From an uncultured Clostridia bacterium (GTDB lineage: Bacteria > Bacillota > Clostridia > Acetivibrionales > CALMWN01), in contig CALMWN010000411.1 in NCBI GenBank assembly GCA_937873555.1, forward strand, positions 1 through 15,096: 15,096 nt of DNA. The letters are read 5' to 3'. Made by a program: the position numbers and the translations under genes. A model generated the notes under the pieces. It had not been told where the DNA came from, did no database searches, and saw nothing but the letters and a program-made list of their open reading frames with translations. Shown piece after piece: positions 1-7,909 of the stretch. How positions within the stretch are numbered: the first letter of the stretch is position 1; the number at the start of each line of letters is the position of its first letter.

Positions 1-279
1 AGGAGTGTTCATAAAATTCAGGTTATAGTTCCTTACTATGGTCCCTTCCTCATTGTTCGGAATTCCCGGACTTCCAATGCCTATATAACTTACATCTTTT
101 ATATCAAGACCCGATTCTTTGATAATTTTCAAGGTAAGCATGGCCATATCCTTTATAATCTCACCATATGGCCTTTCACTCAAAGTCGGAACACTGCCCT
201 TCCGGACTATTGCGCCATTATCATCGACGAGACCAACTGCAATGTTTGTACCCCCAAGGTCAATACCAATATAAAACAT
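1..279 (-). CDS. ROK-family sugar kinase (glucokinase-like), N-terminal part
   Basis: The first 93 residues of an ROK-family protein, with the rest lying beyond the left edge of the window. The N-terminus carries the phosphate-binding motif DLGGTN (residues 7-12) after a short beta strand (MFYIGI), followed by the expected second strand (IAVGLVDDNG) and the later IGIGSPG segment near residues 69-75. These are hallmarks of ROK ATP-dependent hexose kinases such as glucokinase or N-acetylhexosamine kinases. ROK repressors share the fold but carry an N-terminal helix-turn-helix, and none is present here because the kinase fold starts at residue 3. The ATG at 279 is supported by GGAGGTG eight bases upstream. 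The likely role is cytoplasmic phosphorylation of a sugar released by the neighbouring glycosidases. A good promoter with an overlapping palindrome lies just upstream. The exact substrate cannot be read from this fragment. Confidence 0.88.
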   Translation of the reverse strand, partial: MFYIGIDLGGTNIAVGLVDDNGAIVRKGSVPTLSERPYGEIIKDMAMLTLKIIKESGLDIKDVSYIGIGSPGIPNNEEGTIVRNYNLNFMNTP

Positions 280-321
280 AAGACACCTCCAAATAATGTT
301 ATTTCTAGGCAGATATAAATC

Positions 322-339
322 AATGTAATTGATTACATT
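322..339. promoter_or_regulatory. Operator-like palindrome overlapping the ROK promoter
   Basis: Perfect inverted repeat AATGTAAT-TG-ATTACATT. Its core TGTAATTGATTACA fits the LacI-family/cre layout TGTAA-N4-TTACA and differs from the cre consensus TGWNANCGNTNWCA only at one central base. It overlaps the -10 box and covers the predicted start of transcription of the ROK gene, which is the classical position for a repressor site. A related palindrome lies at 495-510. The regulator is unknown, as no regulator gene is in the window. Confidence 0.6.
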
Positions 340-365
340 ATAAGTCATGCCTTCGTTTTTTACAA
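337..365 (-). promoter_or_regulatory. Predicted sigma-A promoter of the ROK kinase gene
   Basis: On the minus strand the -35 box is TTGTAA (360-365), the spacer is 17 bp, and the -10 box is a perfect TATAAT (337-342). Transcription would start near 330, about 50 bp upstream of the ATG. The -10 box overlaps the palindrome at 322-339, which suggests repression by occlusion. Confidence 0.6.
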
Positions 366-390
366 CACAATATTGTTAATATCTGCTAAA

Positions 391-500
391 TGATTTATGA
401 ATAATCTCAGATGATTTCTAAGTTCACAAACCGTAAAACGCTTAAATCTGTGATTAGAAATCGGCTTCCTTAACTTGGGTATAAATTGCAAGCTATGTAA
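391..500 (+). repeat. Palindromic intergenic repeat, copy A
   Basis: Copy A of an element also found, inverted, at 9898-9998 (B) and partly at 9552-9625 (C). Bases 391-421 match the reverse complement of 9968-9998 at 28 of 31 positions. Bases 452-469 match the reverse complement of 9584-9601 at 17 of 18. The similarity continues through an ATATAAAT...CTATG block to about 500. Inverted arms (ATTTCTAA / TTAGAAAT) enclose a variable centre. It contains no ORF. It could be a degraded miniature mobile element or a shared regulatory cassette. Confidence 0.65.
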
Positions 501-510
501 CCCGTTACAT
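495..510. promoter_or_regulatory. Second LacI/cre-like palindrome
   Basis: Perfect inverted repeat ATGTAAC-CC-GTTACAT, sharing TGTAA-N4-TTACA with the site at 322-339 and differing from the cre consensus at one central base. The centres of the two sites are about 172 bp apart, compatible with an auxiliary operator acting by looping on the ROK promoter. It partly overlaps the end of repeat copy A; copies B and C do not preserve the palindrome. Confidence 0.45.
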
Positions 511-517
511 GAATATG

Positions 518-600
518 GGGAGACAGTTCTCGAAATCATTAATGTATCAAGTTATGCAAAACCTGCGTATTTAAGTTTATACGCAGGTTTTAGCAAATTA
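518..600 (+). repeat. Degenerate repeat, second family, copy 1
   Basis: Starts with GGAGACAGTTCTC and aligns, nearly without gaps, with 11072-11153 in the same orientation. The first 13 bases are identical and later blocks such as TTTTAG-CAAATT recur. The terminator of the aldo/keto reductase (558-591) lies inside this copy; the other copy has the corresponding stretch but not the hairpin. The related sequence GGGACAGTTCCC occurs on the minus strand at 10009-10020. No transposase is nearby. Confidence 0.5.
558..591 (-). terminator. Rho-independent terminator of the aldo/keto reductase gene
   Basis: A perfect 13-bp stem (AAAACCTGCGTAT with its complement) around an 8-base loop, 35 bp after the stop codon of the gene at 626-1609. 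The A-rich left arm gives a T-run at the end of the hairpin when read on the minus strand. Because it is symmetrical it could also terminate plus-strand transcripts. Confidence 0.8.
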
Positions 601-625
601 GGCTCAATTTTTAAGAATCGTCCTT

Positions 626-1609
626 CTATTCCAATCTCCCGATATCCCTGTCCATCTTTTCAATATCGGAACCCTCCAGCACCACATCCCCTGCTTTCGC
701 ATTTTCAATGACATGATGCGCCTTCCTGCCGCCGCAAAGCGCATTCACCCTTTCCGACTGCGCTATGGTCCATGCTATCACCAGCTGGGAAATCTCACAG
801 CGGTACTTTTCGCAAAGCCCCTTCCAGCCATTCAGCATTGTAATGACTTTTATCCGGTTTTCCGGCAGATACCAGGAGGTCCTGTTTCTGACATTCCATT
901 CTTCCAGAACAGAATCCATGGTTATTTTCCCCGTTAGCAAGCCCTGTTCGAGTGGCATGTAAGCCTGAAGAGTAATACCGTGCTTTTCACAAAGGGGAAG
1001 GAGATCCCTTTCAACCACCACTTTATTCAGCATGGAATATCTTTGCTGGATAAGGTCAACCCGGCCGTACTTCAAATATTCTTCCACATGCTCAGGCGTC
1101 ACATTTGAGATGCCGATAGCCCTTATCTTGCCCTCTTTTTTCAGTTCCAGAAGGGCTTCCATGGTTTCGCTGACAGGCACAAGAAAAGGTTCTACCGATT
1201 GCCAGTGTGTAATGAAAATATCGATATAGTCAGTATCAAGATTTTTAAGACTTTCCTCCGCTCCCTTCTTTATTGCTCTCCTGGACAGATTGCGGTAGAC
1301 TTTACGGCCGTCTCGTTCAAGAAGCAGAGACCCTTCGTCGGTATCCCAGCAAAGACCGCATTTTGTAGAAAGCAAAATCTCCTGGCGTCTACCCTTGATC
1401 GCCTTGCCAACCAACCGCTCACTGTGGCCAAACCCATAAGAGGGTGCAGTATCGATCAGGTTGATACTGCTGTCGATACCTGCCTTGATGGCCTCTATTG
1501 CCATCTCATCATTTTTTCCTCCCCAGGCAGCATCTCCTCCTGCCGCCCATGTGCCCAGGGAAACTGCAGAAGCTTTCATTCCGGACTTTCCAATCTCTCT
1601 GTAAATCAT
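626..1609 (-). CDS. Aldo/keto reductase
   Basis: A 327-residue NAD(P)H-dependent oxidoreductase of the aldo/keto reductase superfamily, the usual length for this (beta/alpha)8 fold. The catalytic tetrad is recognisable: Asp53 in LIDTAPSYG, Tyr58, Lys83 in LLSTKCG and His135 in IFITHW. The C-terminal part (IAWTIAQSERVNALCGGRK) matches the region that binds the cofactor phosphate in this family. The ATG at 1609 follows GGAGG with an 8-base gap. It interconverts sugar or other carbonyls and alcohols in the cytoplasm; the substrate is not predictable. It is separated from the upstream glycosidase gene by a terminator and a gene remnant, so it is probably transcribed alone, and it has its own strong terminator. 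Confidence 0.93.
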   Translation of the reverse strand: MIYREIGKSGMKASAVSLGTWAAGGDAAWGGKNDEMAIEAIKAGIDSSINLIDTAPSYGFGHSERLVGKAIKGRRQEILLSTKCGLCWDTDEGSLLLERDGRKVYRNLSRRAIKKGAEESLKNLDTDYIDIFITHWQSVEPFLVPVSETMEALLELKKEGKIRAIGISNVTPEHVEEYLKYGRVDLIQQRYSMLNKVVVERDLLPLCEKHGITLQAYMPLEQGLLTGKITMDSVLEEWNVRNRTSWYLPENRIKVITMLNGWKGLCEKYRCEISQLVIAWTIAQSERVNALCGGRKAHHVIENAKAGDVVLEGSDIEKMDRDIGRLE

Positions 1610-1658
1610 TCAGTTATCCTCCGATACATATATGTGGAACTCTCCATATTTTATATGA

Positions 1659-1865
1659 TACGACACTATTATTCCATTATATACTTACTGCTTCCAATTT
1701 AAAAGTAGTTACCTCAGTGATGAAGTTTACACTTATAGAATTGATGCTGTTGATGCCTTGGGAAACAAGGCTACACAGGTTGCCGGAGCAATTACTGCAG
1801 ATGCCACTCCTCCCAGTATAAGCAACGTGATTGTAGACCAGTCGATCTTTGACCCGGGAATGTGA
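1659..1865 (+). pseudogene. Remnant of a secreted protein with Ig-like/FlgD-like domains
   Basis: An open plus-strand frame with no start codon runs to a stop at 1863. It encodes the segments SDEVYTYRIDAVDALGNKAT, ITADATPPSISNVIV and SIFDPG. The pattern YTYxIDAxDAxGNK...TPPxISNV...FDPG is typical of a tandem bacterial Ig-like or FlgD-like beta-sandwich domain linked to the next domain in extracellular proteins. After FDPG the original frame seems to continue one frame away (GNVKYELCKG), as expected after a small frameshift, and it then stops at 1886. There is no start codon or ribosome site, and the rest of the parent gene is missing. It lies between two metabolic genes on the opposite strand, so it appears to be the scar of a deletion or rearrangement. 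The family assignment rests on motif recognition only. Confidence 0.6.
1676..1704 (-). promoter_or_regulatory. Possible promoter of the aldo/keto reductase gene
   Basis: A perfect TATAAT (1676-1681, minus strand) lies about 67 bp upstream of the start codon, but the hexamer at the correct -35 distance (TTTTAA) is poor. It is listed because the upstream terminator at 1887-1911 implies that this gene needs its own promoter. Confidence 0.3.
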
Positions 1866-1886
1866 AATATGAACTATGCAAAGGTT

Positions 1887-1911
1887 AAAAGGAGGGGATT
1901 ACCCTCCTTTT
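1887..1911 (-). terminator. Terminator of the solute-binding protein-glycosidase operon
   Basis: A perfect 10-bp stem AAAAGGAGGG / CCCTCCTTTT with a 5-base loop, starting 13 bp after the stop codon of the gene at 1924-4494. It ends in a T-run on either strand, so it is bidirectional in form. It closes the operon that starts upstream of 9386. Confidence 0.8.
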
Positions 1912-1923
1912 GGTATATAGACA

Positions 1924-4494
1924 CTAATCTGTACAGCATTTGTTTTCAACAATTTTGACGACATGATAAGGAGCTAAAAACCGAGGATGATATAAGCCGG
2001 GGTATATGCTTACGTTATTATTTTCATCAACACCGGAGAAGTATATCATCACATCCCATTCCAAAGTCAAATATTCTCCGCTGATAACCCCCGTATACCC
2101 TGCATCTGACCTTTTCATCTCCACAACCTTAAACTTGCCTTCCAGCTGGTTCATATGACGATAATGCATCTTTAATCCGCCAAGATGCCGCATGGATTCT
2201 CCTATCCTTGTGTTAATGACGAGGTCTTTCCCGGCGGTCCAGCATTCCGGAACATCGGTTACATAGTATGGGAGGCTGCCGGCAAGCACTTCACAGCCTG
2301 ATTGTTTCAAAGGCATTTCTTTTTCGTCTGTTTGTACAGTCATCCGTTTTTCTTTTAATAAGGATTCCAGTCTATCAACGTCTTTCTCAAGCTCCTCCAA
2401 TCTATCCTTCCAGTGCCTGCTCCTGCCAACTCCCGCCACCCCGAATTCGAGGTTGAAATGATAGGCATTACCCCGTTCGCAAAGAGATTCCCAACATTTC
2501 TTTGAGGCAACTGCAAACCTGCAGGACTTTTCGAGATGTCCGGCAATGTTTGTATTATGGTAGAAAGACAGTTCTAAAGCAGCCGTAATCTTATTGGCAT
2601 GATATTCAGCCAAATCTGCAAGCATAAGAAAATCATTCCTTGTTGCCTTAAACTCCTTGTTGTCCTTCAGCGTTTCACAGGTTTCCGCTTTTTCAACTGC
2701 GGAGCGGATGTCTTCAATGAATATGGAAAGCCAGTATCTCACCTGCAGCGGAGTATACCTGCAAGAAACATTGCCTTTCAAGACATCCCCTGCATACTCG
2801 CTTATACCATAGAATAGCCCTGAATCGCTGGGTTCCGAATCCTGGTATGTGATATTATACCTCGGATTGAAATTATGCTCTTTGAAAAGAGCCGCTCCTG
2901 TGCATAACTCCGGCCAATAGGTCAGAGAAGGATGTACAGGCATATGAAATGCTGTGATCAGTGGAAGGATCTTGCTGGCAGACCTGTATGCCTGCTCCAT
3001 GTATGCAGCCGCTTCACCAAAGTGAGTTTCAAATTCCCTTATCCATACATCCTCCGGTGTTTTTGAAGAATAGCTGATACGTCCAAAGAACATGTAGTAG
3101 GCCCAATAACGTTCATCCTCCCATTGATAGTGTCTGAAATCGACATTGTCAAACAGAGGCCATGCCTCTCCTTCTATAGTAGCCTGCCCACCTTTCAAAC
3201 TAAGCGGTGCAGTAATTTCAAAGCCTTTGGCACCTCCATACCGGCAGCTGTATGAGAAACGTCTTACATAATCAGGGTCGCCCCAGAGAAACAAGGTATT
3301 GGAGCCATAATTCCACAGTCGGTATATCATGTCAAAAAAGCGCGGTTTCCTTAATAAATCTGCATAGCTGTATCGGCGGCTGTGATTAAGATTGCCAAGC
3401 TGAGTAAGCTCCTCTTCCCTCATTTTCGAAAGATGATAGGGCAGTGCAATGTGTTCACACCAGTGCTTGGTAGGAACAGTCAGTTCAAGTCCCTTTTCAA
3501 GGGCAAACTGTATCATTCCGTCAGTAAGCCCCTTAGCCCTTAAATCCAGCTTAACTTTATGGTCTACCTCTGAAACGGCTGTAATCATCTTCTTCCAGAA
3601 GGCTTCATTGGTGTTTTGATCTCCCACTCCGGCCTCATGATTGACACGCAGCTGCAGCACCTCAATCTCCGGACACTTGTTGAGCAGCACCTTCAACCCT
3701 GTGGCACAATAATCCCCCAGGTCATCCTCATTCTTTGCCAATCCTTCCACCATCAGCTTCTGGTTGTTGTTCCAGGGTGTCTGCTGCCAGGTAGCCACAT
3801 TGTATTCCAGCCCGTATTTCCTGCATAACTGCCCTATCCTTCTAAGCTGGCTTAAATTCCTTTCCCTTACGCTGTCGCTTAAATCCTTCACACGCACATT
3901 CGGATATCCCGGCACTTCAACCAGGAAAGGATAGGGAGGAGCCATATAAGGAGTATCAAATCCCAGAATCAGTACAAAGCGATTGAATCTGTACCCTGCA
4001 AGCCTCTTGAAGTAATAGTTCCAGAATTCTTCCGAATAGTACCAATCATCATCACGGTGGCTCATAACAAAACGGCTGACGCTTCTAACTTTGTTATCCG
4101 GGAGCTCAATAACGTTATTCACATTTATTAACCCTTGAATTCCATATGACGAAACTCTGCCTGCCACCTCCAGGAGAGCGTACATAAGCCCCACATCATC
4201 TGTTCCTGCTATAACGAGAGTTTCTCCATCACCATTACTGCACCATTGCAGCAGGACACCCTCGGGTTCATTTACATACTCTACACCGTTCCATTCCAGA
4301 AGTCTCCGTATCAGGCTGCTATCTGTTTTACCGATCAAAACACACTTTTTGTCATTCACTTCAGTCCAGTAATTAATAAGTTTTATATTACAGCCCTTAT
4401 CCTGTAATGATTTGAAAAATGCCTCTCTACCATAAACTGAAGGTCCTTTACCTTCACATTGATTTATAACAGCAATTTCTCTTTCATTCAACAT
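1924..4494 (-). CDS. Large putative glycoside hydrolase with GH67N/GH20b-like N-terminal domain
   Basis: An 856-residue protein that I cannot assign to a numbered family with certainty. Residues 1-135 look like the alpha/beta domain found before the barrel in GH67 alpha-glucuronidases and GH20 hexosaminidases: CVLIGKTDSS near 51-60, then ETLVIAGTDDVGLMYALLEV at 91-110. Residues 140-450 read like a TIM barrel, with alternating strands such as FNRFVLILGF, LEYNVATW, IEVLQLRVNHEAG, VKLDLRAKG and NTLFLWGD. Candidate catalytic acids are Glu287 (RVNHEAG), Asp317 (LDLRAKG) and Glu426 (KGFEITAP); these are guesses. The rest is largely helical, with a final beta-rich segment. No signal peptide is visible, so it should act in the cytoplasm on imported oligosaccharides. 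ATG 4494 follows AGGGGTGA. It is the last gene of the operon, 124 bp after the FAD oxidoreductase. Confidence 0.7.
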   Translation of the reverse strand: MLNEREIAVINQCEGKGPSVYGREAFFKSLQDKGCNIKLINYWTEVNDKKCVLIGKTDSSLIRRLLEWNGVEYVNEPEGVLLQWCSNGDGETLVIAGTDDVGLMYALLEVAGRVSSYGIQGLINVNNVIELPDNKVRSVSRFVMSHRDDDWYYSEEFWNYYFKRLAGYRFNRFVLILGFDTPYMAPPYPFLVEVPGYPNVRVKDLSDSVRERNLSQLRRIGQLCRKYGLEYNVATWQQTPWNNNQKLMVEGLAKNEDDLGDYCATGLKVLLNKCPEIEVLQLRVNHEAGVGDQNTNEAFWKKMITAVSEVDHKVKLDLRAKGLTDGMIQFALEKGLELTVPTKHWCEHIALPYHLSKMREEELTQLGNLNHSRRYSYADLLRKPRFFDMIYRLWNYGSNTLFLWGDPDYVRRFSYSCRYGGAKGFEITAPLSLKGGQATIEGEAWPLFDNVDFRHYQWEDERYWAYYMFFGRISYSSKTPEDVWIREFETHFGEAAAYMEQAYRSASKILPLITAFHMPVHPSLTYWPELCTGAALFKEHNFNPRYNITYQDSEPSDSGLFYGISEYAGDVLKGNVSCRYTPLQVRYWLSIFIEDIRSAVEKAETCETLKDNKEFKATRNDFLMLADLAEYHANKITAALELSFYHNTNIAGHLEKSCRFAVASKKCWESLCERGNAYHFNLEFGVAGVGRSRHWKDRLEELEKDVDRLESLLKEKRMTVQTDEKEMPLKQSGCEVLAGSLPYYVTDVPECWTAGKDLVINTRIGESMRHLGGLKMHYRHMNQLEGKFKVVEMKRSDAGYTGVISGEYLTLEWDVMIYFSGVDENNNVSIYPGLYHPRFLAPYHVVKIVENKCCTD

Positions 4495-4618
4495 CTTTAT
4501 CTTTCACCCCTTTTATGCATATAAATTCTCTAATCCGAATCTGGCGTGCTACTCTTTTGAAACAAAGCTTTGACACTATCATGCACTTTTCAATCTGTTC
4601 CCCTGGTCTTTCCATGGA

Positions 4619-6001
4619 TTATTTCTCCAGGTATACCCCATCCTTAATCAAAGTTTCCTGAAGGGTTTTTACATTGAGCTTTCCGGGAGAAATATCAAGC
4701 TTGGAGCACAACGCCGCAGCTGTACCAACTGCCTGACCCTGGGCCATGCATGATACAACATTTCTTGTGGACATATGGGCAGTCCAGTCGGAAGTAATCA
4801 TCCTGCCTGCAACCAGCAGGTTCTCAATCTTTTTGGGAAGAAGCGCCCTGTAGGGTATTCCATAGTAACCTCCCTTATTGACATTACGTCTGGGCCCCAT
4901 GTCATGAAAGCCGTAAAGGGCAATTTCATCCTCAAATCTACTGCCGTTTTCCACATCGTTTGCAGTAATATCATATTCACAGTCTATGACCCTGGTACGT
5001 CTTATCCCTATCTGGTTGCCGGTCCAGCTTACATATGCATCCTGAAAGCCCGGGATATGAGTCTTTATAAACTCTACAATCTGGCTCAACTGGTGCCTTA
5101 CCTGAACCTCCGCCCTTGTCATTTCCTCAGCCGTCAACTCCGCCAATGGTGAAACAGCTACGCTGTTTATATAGGTCAAATCACCCCTGTGCAGTGAATA
5201 TGTCATCAAGGCACGCATCATGCCTATCTTTTGCATATAGCCTTTGAACTTATCGATATTTTCTATTTGCCCGACAAACCTTGCAATATTGTCCTTTACA
5301 GACCCTTTGTCTGCGTATGCCAGCTGCGTCAGCGCACCATTCTCTTCAAAGAAAGCTGCAGCTTTTTCTATATTGACATTGGCCATACTAAATGACAGTC
5401 CGACATTATAAGGCTGCAGTTCTCCGATACATTCAGCTCCGGCCCTGAATGCGACATCCCCGTCACCAGTCGTGTCAATGACCGTTTTAGCGAGAATTGC
5501 CTCCCTGCCTGATTTGCTCTCTATGATTATACCCTTCACCGTATCGCCTTCAGTGATTGTGTCCACCATCAGAGTATGCAGCAGCAGTTTTACACCTGAT
5601 TCCTCCATCATTTTGACTATAACTGCTTTAAACACTTCATGGTCTATGGGCGTTATTACGGTGTCATATCCGTAACCCCTTACCTGCTCAATATTCCCGA
5701 GGCATCCGCCCGCTTCAATCATGCGGTCCACTATTTCAGAAGGTATGCCCTTGACCAGCTGTTTTCTTTCCACACCGGGAAACGGCTTATACACGTTAAA
5801 GTAGCTGTGCAGTGAACATGCTCCGTTTATCATGGTCCCTCCAAGAAAACCATATCGTTCCACCAGAATAGTATTGGCTCCATTCCTCGCTGCGGCAATC
5901 GCAGCAACAACACCGGCAGTACCTCCTCCTGCCACCAGTACGTCGTACTCGCCTTTGACTTTTAGAGCTCTTTCCCTTTCCATGAATGTATTTTCACTCA
6001 T
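4619..6001 (-). CDS. FAD-dependent oxidoreductase (FAD_oxidored family)
   Basis: A 460-residue flavoprotein. The N-terminal Rossmann segment at residues 21-50 has the dinucleotide-binding motif VAGGGTAGVVAAIAAARNG ending at a Glu (LVERYG) that binds the ribose. This is followed by GFLGGTM, typical of the FAD_oxidored group. TVIDTTGDGDVAFRAG and the C-terminal NLLVAGRMITSDWTAHMSTR plus AQGQAVGTAAAL complete the FAD site. I placed the start at the ATG at 6001 because GGAGGT precedes it by 8 bases; the in-frame ATG at 6016 overlaps that ribosome site and has none of its own. Members of this family commonly sit in carbohydrate loci, but their substrates are mostly unknown. Its place between the transporter and the glycosidase suggests it oxidises the imported sugar or a product of it. 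It is probably cytoplasmic. Confidence 0.88.
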   Translation of the reverse strand: MSENTFMERERALKVKGEYDVLVAGGGTAGVVAAIAAARNGANTILVERYGFLGGTMINGACSLHSYFNVYKPFPGVERKQLVKGIPSEIVDRMIEAGGCLGNIEQVRGYGYDTVITPIDHEVFKAVIVKMMEESGVKLLLHTLMVDTITEGDTVKGIIIESKSGREAILAKTVIDTTGDGDVAFRAGAECIGELQPYNVGLSFSMANVNIEKAAAFFEENGALTQLAYADKGSVKDNIARFVGQIENIDKFKGYMQKIGMMRALMTYSLHRGDLTYINSVAVSPLAELTAEEMTRAEVQVRHQLSQIVEFIKTHIPGFQDAYVSWTGNQIGIRRTRVIDCEYDITANDVENGSRFEDEIALYGFHDMGPRRNVNKGGYYGIPYRALLPKKIENLLVAGRMITSDWTAHMSTRNVVSCMAQGQAVGTAAALCSKLDISPGKLNVKTLQETLIKDGVYLEK

Positions 6002-6082
6002 TGCAATGACCTCCATTGTTTAAATATCTTTTTTACAAGTCCTTGAACGCTCACTTTCAATCAGTTAGGCCGGATTAGCATA

Positions 6083-6922
6083 TTATTCCTTAAGGCCCGA
6101 GGTTGCAATACCCTGCACGAATTGCTTCTGAAACGCAAAGAACACAATAAAAATGGGCATCAGTGAACACACCGATGCCGCCATAGTCGCGGCATAGCTG
6201 GTTGCATTTTCATCCTTCAAGTAGGTGAGTCCGAGCGGAATGGTTGCCAGCTTCTTGTCGCGCAGATATACCAGCGGTGCCTCATATTGGTTCCAAAGCG
6301 AAACAAACTGGAAGATAATCAGCGCACTTATAGCCGCTGTGGACAGCGGGATGACAATGCGGGTGAGGATCATGAAATGGTTCGCCCCATCCATCCTGGC
6401 CGAATCACTTAACTCATCGGGGATGGTACTGAAATACTGCTTGAGCATGAAGGTGCCGAATGCGGTAAACATGCCTGGCAGAATCAATGCCCAGTGGGTG
6501 TTGTAAATTCCCATCTCCCTGAACATGACAAAACGCGGAATCAGCATCATCTGTGCGGGAAAAATCAGCGTGGAAATATAAATGAGAAATGCTACATCCC
6601 GCCCCTTGAACTTGATTTTCGCAAAGGCATAACCGGCAAGCGCACTTGTAAAAACCTCACCTATCAAACCCAAAGTGGTAACCTTGGCCGAATTCATAAA
6701 GAAGATGGTGAACGGAAAATTTCTTGAAACCCATACCTTGACATAGTTGGCAAAGGTAAATGTTTTCGGAATCCATCTTATCGGAAACTCGAAAACCTCG
6801 TTATCCGGCTTGAAAGAAGCGGAAAGCATCCACACGAACGGCAGAATCATGGTAATAGAAAGAGCAGCCATAAAAATCGTCAGCAGGATTTTTACCAAAT
6901 TTTTTTTATAGCTGTTGCCCAT
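6083..6922 (-). CDS. Sugar ABC transporter permease (MalG-like, CUT1)
   Basis: A 279-residue inner permease of a CUT1 oligosaccharide importer. About six hydrophobic segments are visible, beginning with ILLTIFMAALSITMILPFVWMLSASFKP and ending with SVCSLMPIFIVFFAFQ. The cytoplasmic EAA loop that contacts the ATPase appears as ELSDSARMDGANHFMILTRI. The C-terminal GIATSGLKE is typical of MalG homologues. The frame can also begin at a GTG at 6931, but AGGAGGGAG lies almost on top of it; the ATG at 6922 has better spacing and was chosen. It is 20 bp after the MalF-like permease gene. No ATPase gene is present, as is common in Gram-positive CUT1 operons that share an MsmK/MsiK-type ATPase. Confidence 0.93.
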   Translation of the reverse strand: MGNSYKKNLVKILLTIFMAALSITMILPFVWMLSASFKPDNEVFEFPIRWIPKTFTFANYVKVWVSRNFPFTIFFMNSAKVTTLGLIGEVFTSALAGYAFAKIKFKGRDVAFLIYISTLIFPAQMMLIPRFVMFREMGIYNTHWALILPGMFTAFGTFMLKQYFSTIPDELSDSARMDGANHFMILTRIVIPLSTAAISALIIFQFVSLWNQYEAPLVYLRDKKLATIPLGLTYLKDENATSYAATMAASVCSLMPIFIVFFAFQKQFVQGIATSGLKE

Positions 6923-6942
6923 TGATTTCACTCCCTCCTATA

Positions 6943-7893
6943 TCAATTGTTTCGTTTGGCAATAAGCATTCTTACTGTTGCAAAGGTAAAGACCATTAGG
7001 AACAGGACCCATGACATGCTGCTGGCATACCCGATATTGTTATACTTGAATGCAGTTGTATATATGTAATATACAATAACCGATGAGGAATTGCCCGGGC
7101 CTCCTTCAGTCATGACCTGGACCGGAGTGAACACTTGGAAGGATCCTATAAAGGAAATCATAGTCAGGAAGAACAATGTACTGGAGAGTGATGGAATGGT
7201 GATCCTGAAGAATTTCTGCCTTGCATTTGCACCGTCGATTTCGGCTGCTTCGTAAAGAGAGGCCGGTATGCCCTGCAATCCCGCCAGTACAATTATGATA
7301 TTATATCCCAGCACCTGCCAGATACCGAGCATCATGATGGTAAGCAGCGAAGTACTTGAGCCGTTGAGCCATTTTGGCGGATTGGCTATACCTATTGACC
7401 GCAGCAGCTCATTTATCGGGCCATATGACGGCAGAAACAGGACCATCCACACAACCGATATGGCAACCATTGACGATATGTTCGGCAGATAGAATATCAG
7501 GCGGAGAATCCCCTTTCCATACACGTGACTATTAAGGAATACACCAAAAATCAAGGCAAGAAAGATGGCGAACGGAACCGTTCCAAATGCATAGATGATG
7601 GTATTTTTCATAGAGATAAGAAACACCGGATCGGTAAACAGCTTTTTATAGTTCGCAAGTCCCACAAGCTTAATTCCGGACCAGCCGGAAACAAAGTTCC
7701 ATTCGCAAAAGCTCAGGACCAGCGCAATCAGAATCGGTATCAGCTTGAACGCGATATAACCGGCAAAATTCAATGAAAGGAAAGCCCAACCGATAATATT
7801 CTCCCTGGATTCGAGACTCAACCCTTTACCTTTGGGTTGTTTTTTTACCACTGGGGTCATAAGTGTAGTAGAAATACCAATCACTTCCTTCAC
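6943..7893 (-). CDS. Sugar ABC transporter permease (MalF-like, CUT1)
   Basis: A 316-residue permease, partner of the one downstream. It has six hydrophobic segments, beginning with IIGWAFLSLNFAGYIAFKLI, and a conserved EAA loop (YEAAEIDGANARQKFFRITI) that docks to the shared ATPase. VMTEGGPGNSSSVIVYYIY is the periplasm-side stretch typical of MalF-like proteins. The start is uncertain. An in-frame stop lies two codons before the GTG at 7893, which has no clear ribosome site. The alternatives are a GTG at 7884 and an ATG at 7860, neither with a good site. A poor start would fit a lower yield of permease than of binding protein. A 12-bp hairpin lies just upstream (7910-7948). Confidence 0.92.
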   Translation of the reverse strand: MKEVIGISTTLMTPVVKKQPKGKGLSLESRENIIGWAFLSLNFAGYIAFKLIPILIALVLSFCEWNFVSGWSGIKLVGLANYKKLFTDPVFLISMKNTIIYAFGTVPFAIFLALIFGVFLNSHVYGKGILRLIFYLPNISSMVAISVVWMVLFLPSYGPINELLRSIGIANPPKWLNGSSTSLLTIMMLGIWQVLGYNIIIVLAGLQGIPASLYEAAEIDGANARQKFFRITIPSLSSTLFFLTMISFIGSFQVFTPVQVMTEGGPGNSSSVIVYYIYTTAFKYNNIGYASSMSWVLFLMVFTFATVRMLIAKRNN

Positions 7894-7909
7894 GGATTAT
7901 TTGGTTTAC

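Noticed and set aside
1199..1702. A 167-codon plus-strand frame running out of the aldo/keto reductase region
   Set aside because: Mostly antisense to the reductase and not in the frame of the Ig-like remnant that follows it.
6001..6016. Upstream ATG at 6016 for the FAD oxidoreductase
   Set aside because: The GGAGGT ribosome site lies within those five codons and is correctly spaced for the ATG at 6001, so the shorter protein is preferred.
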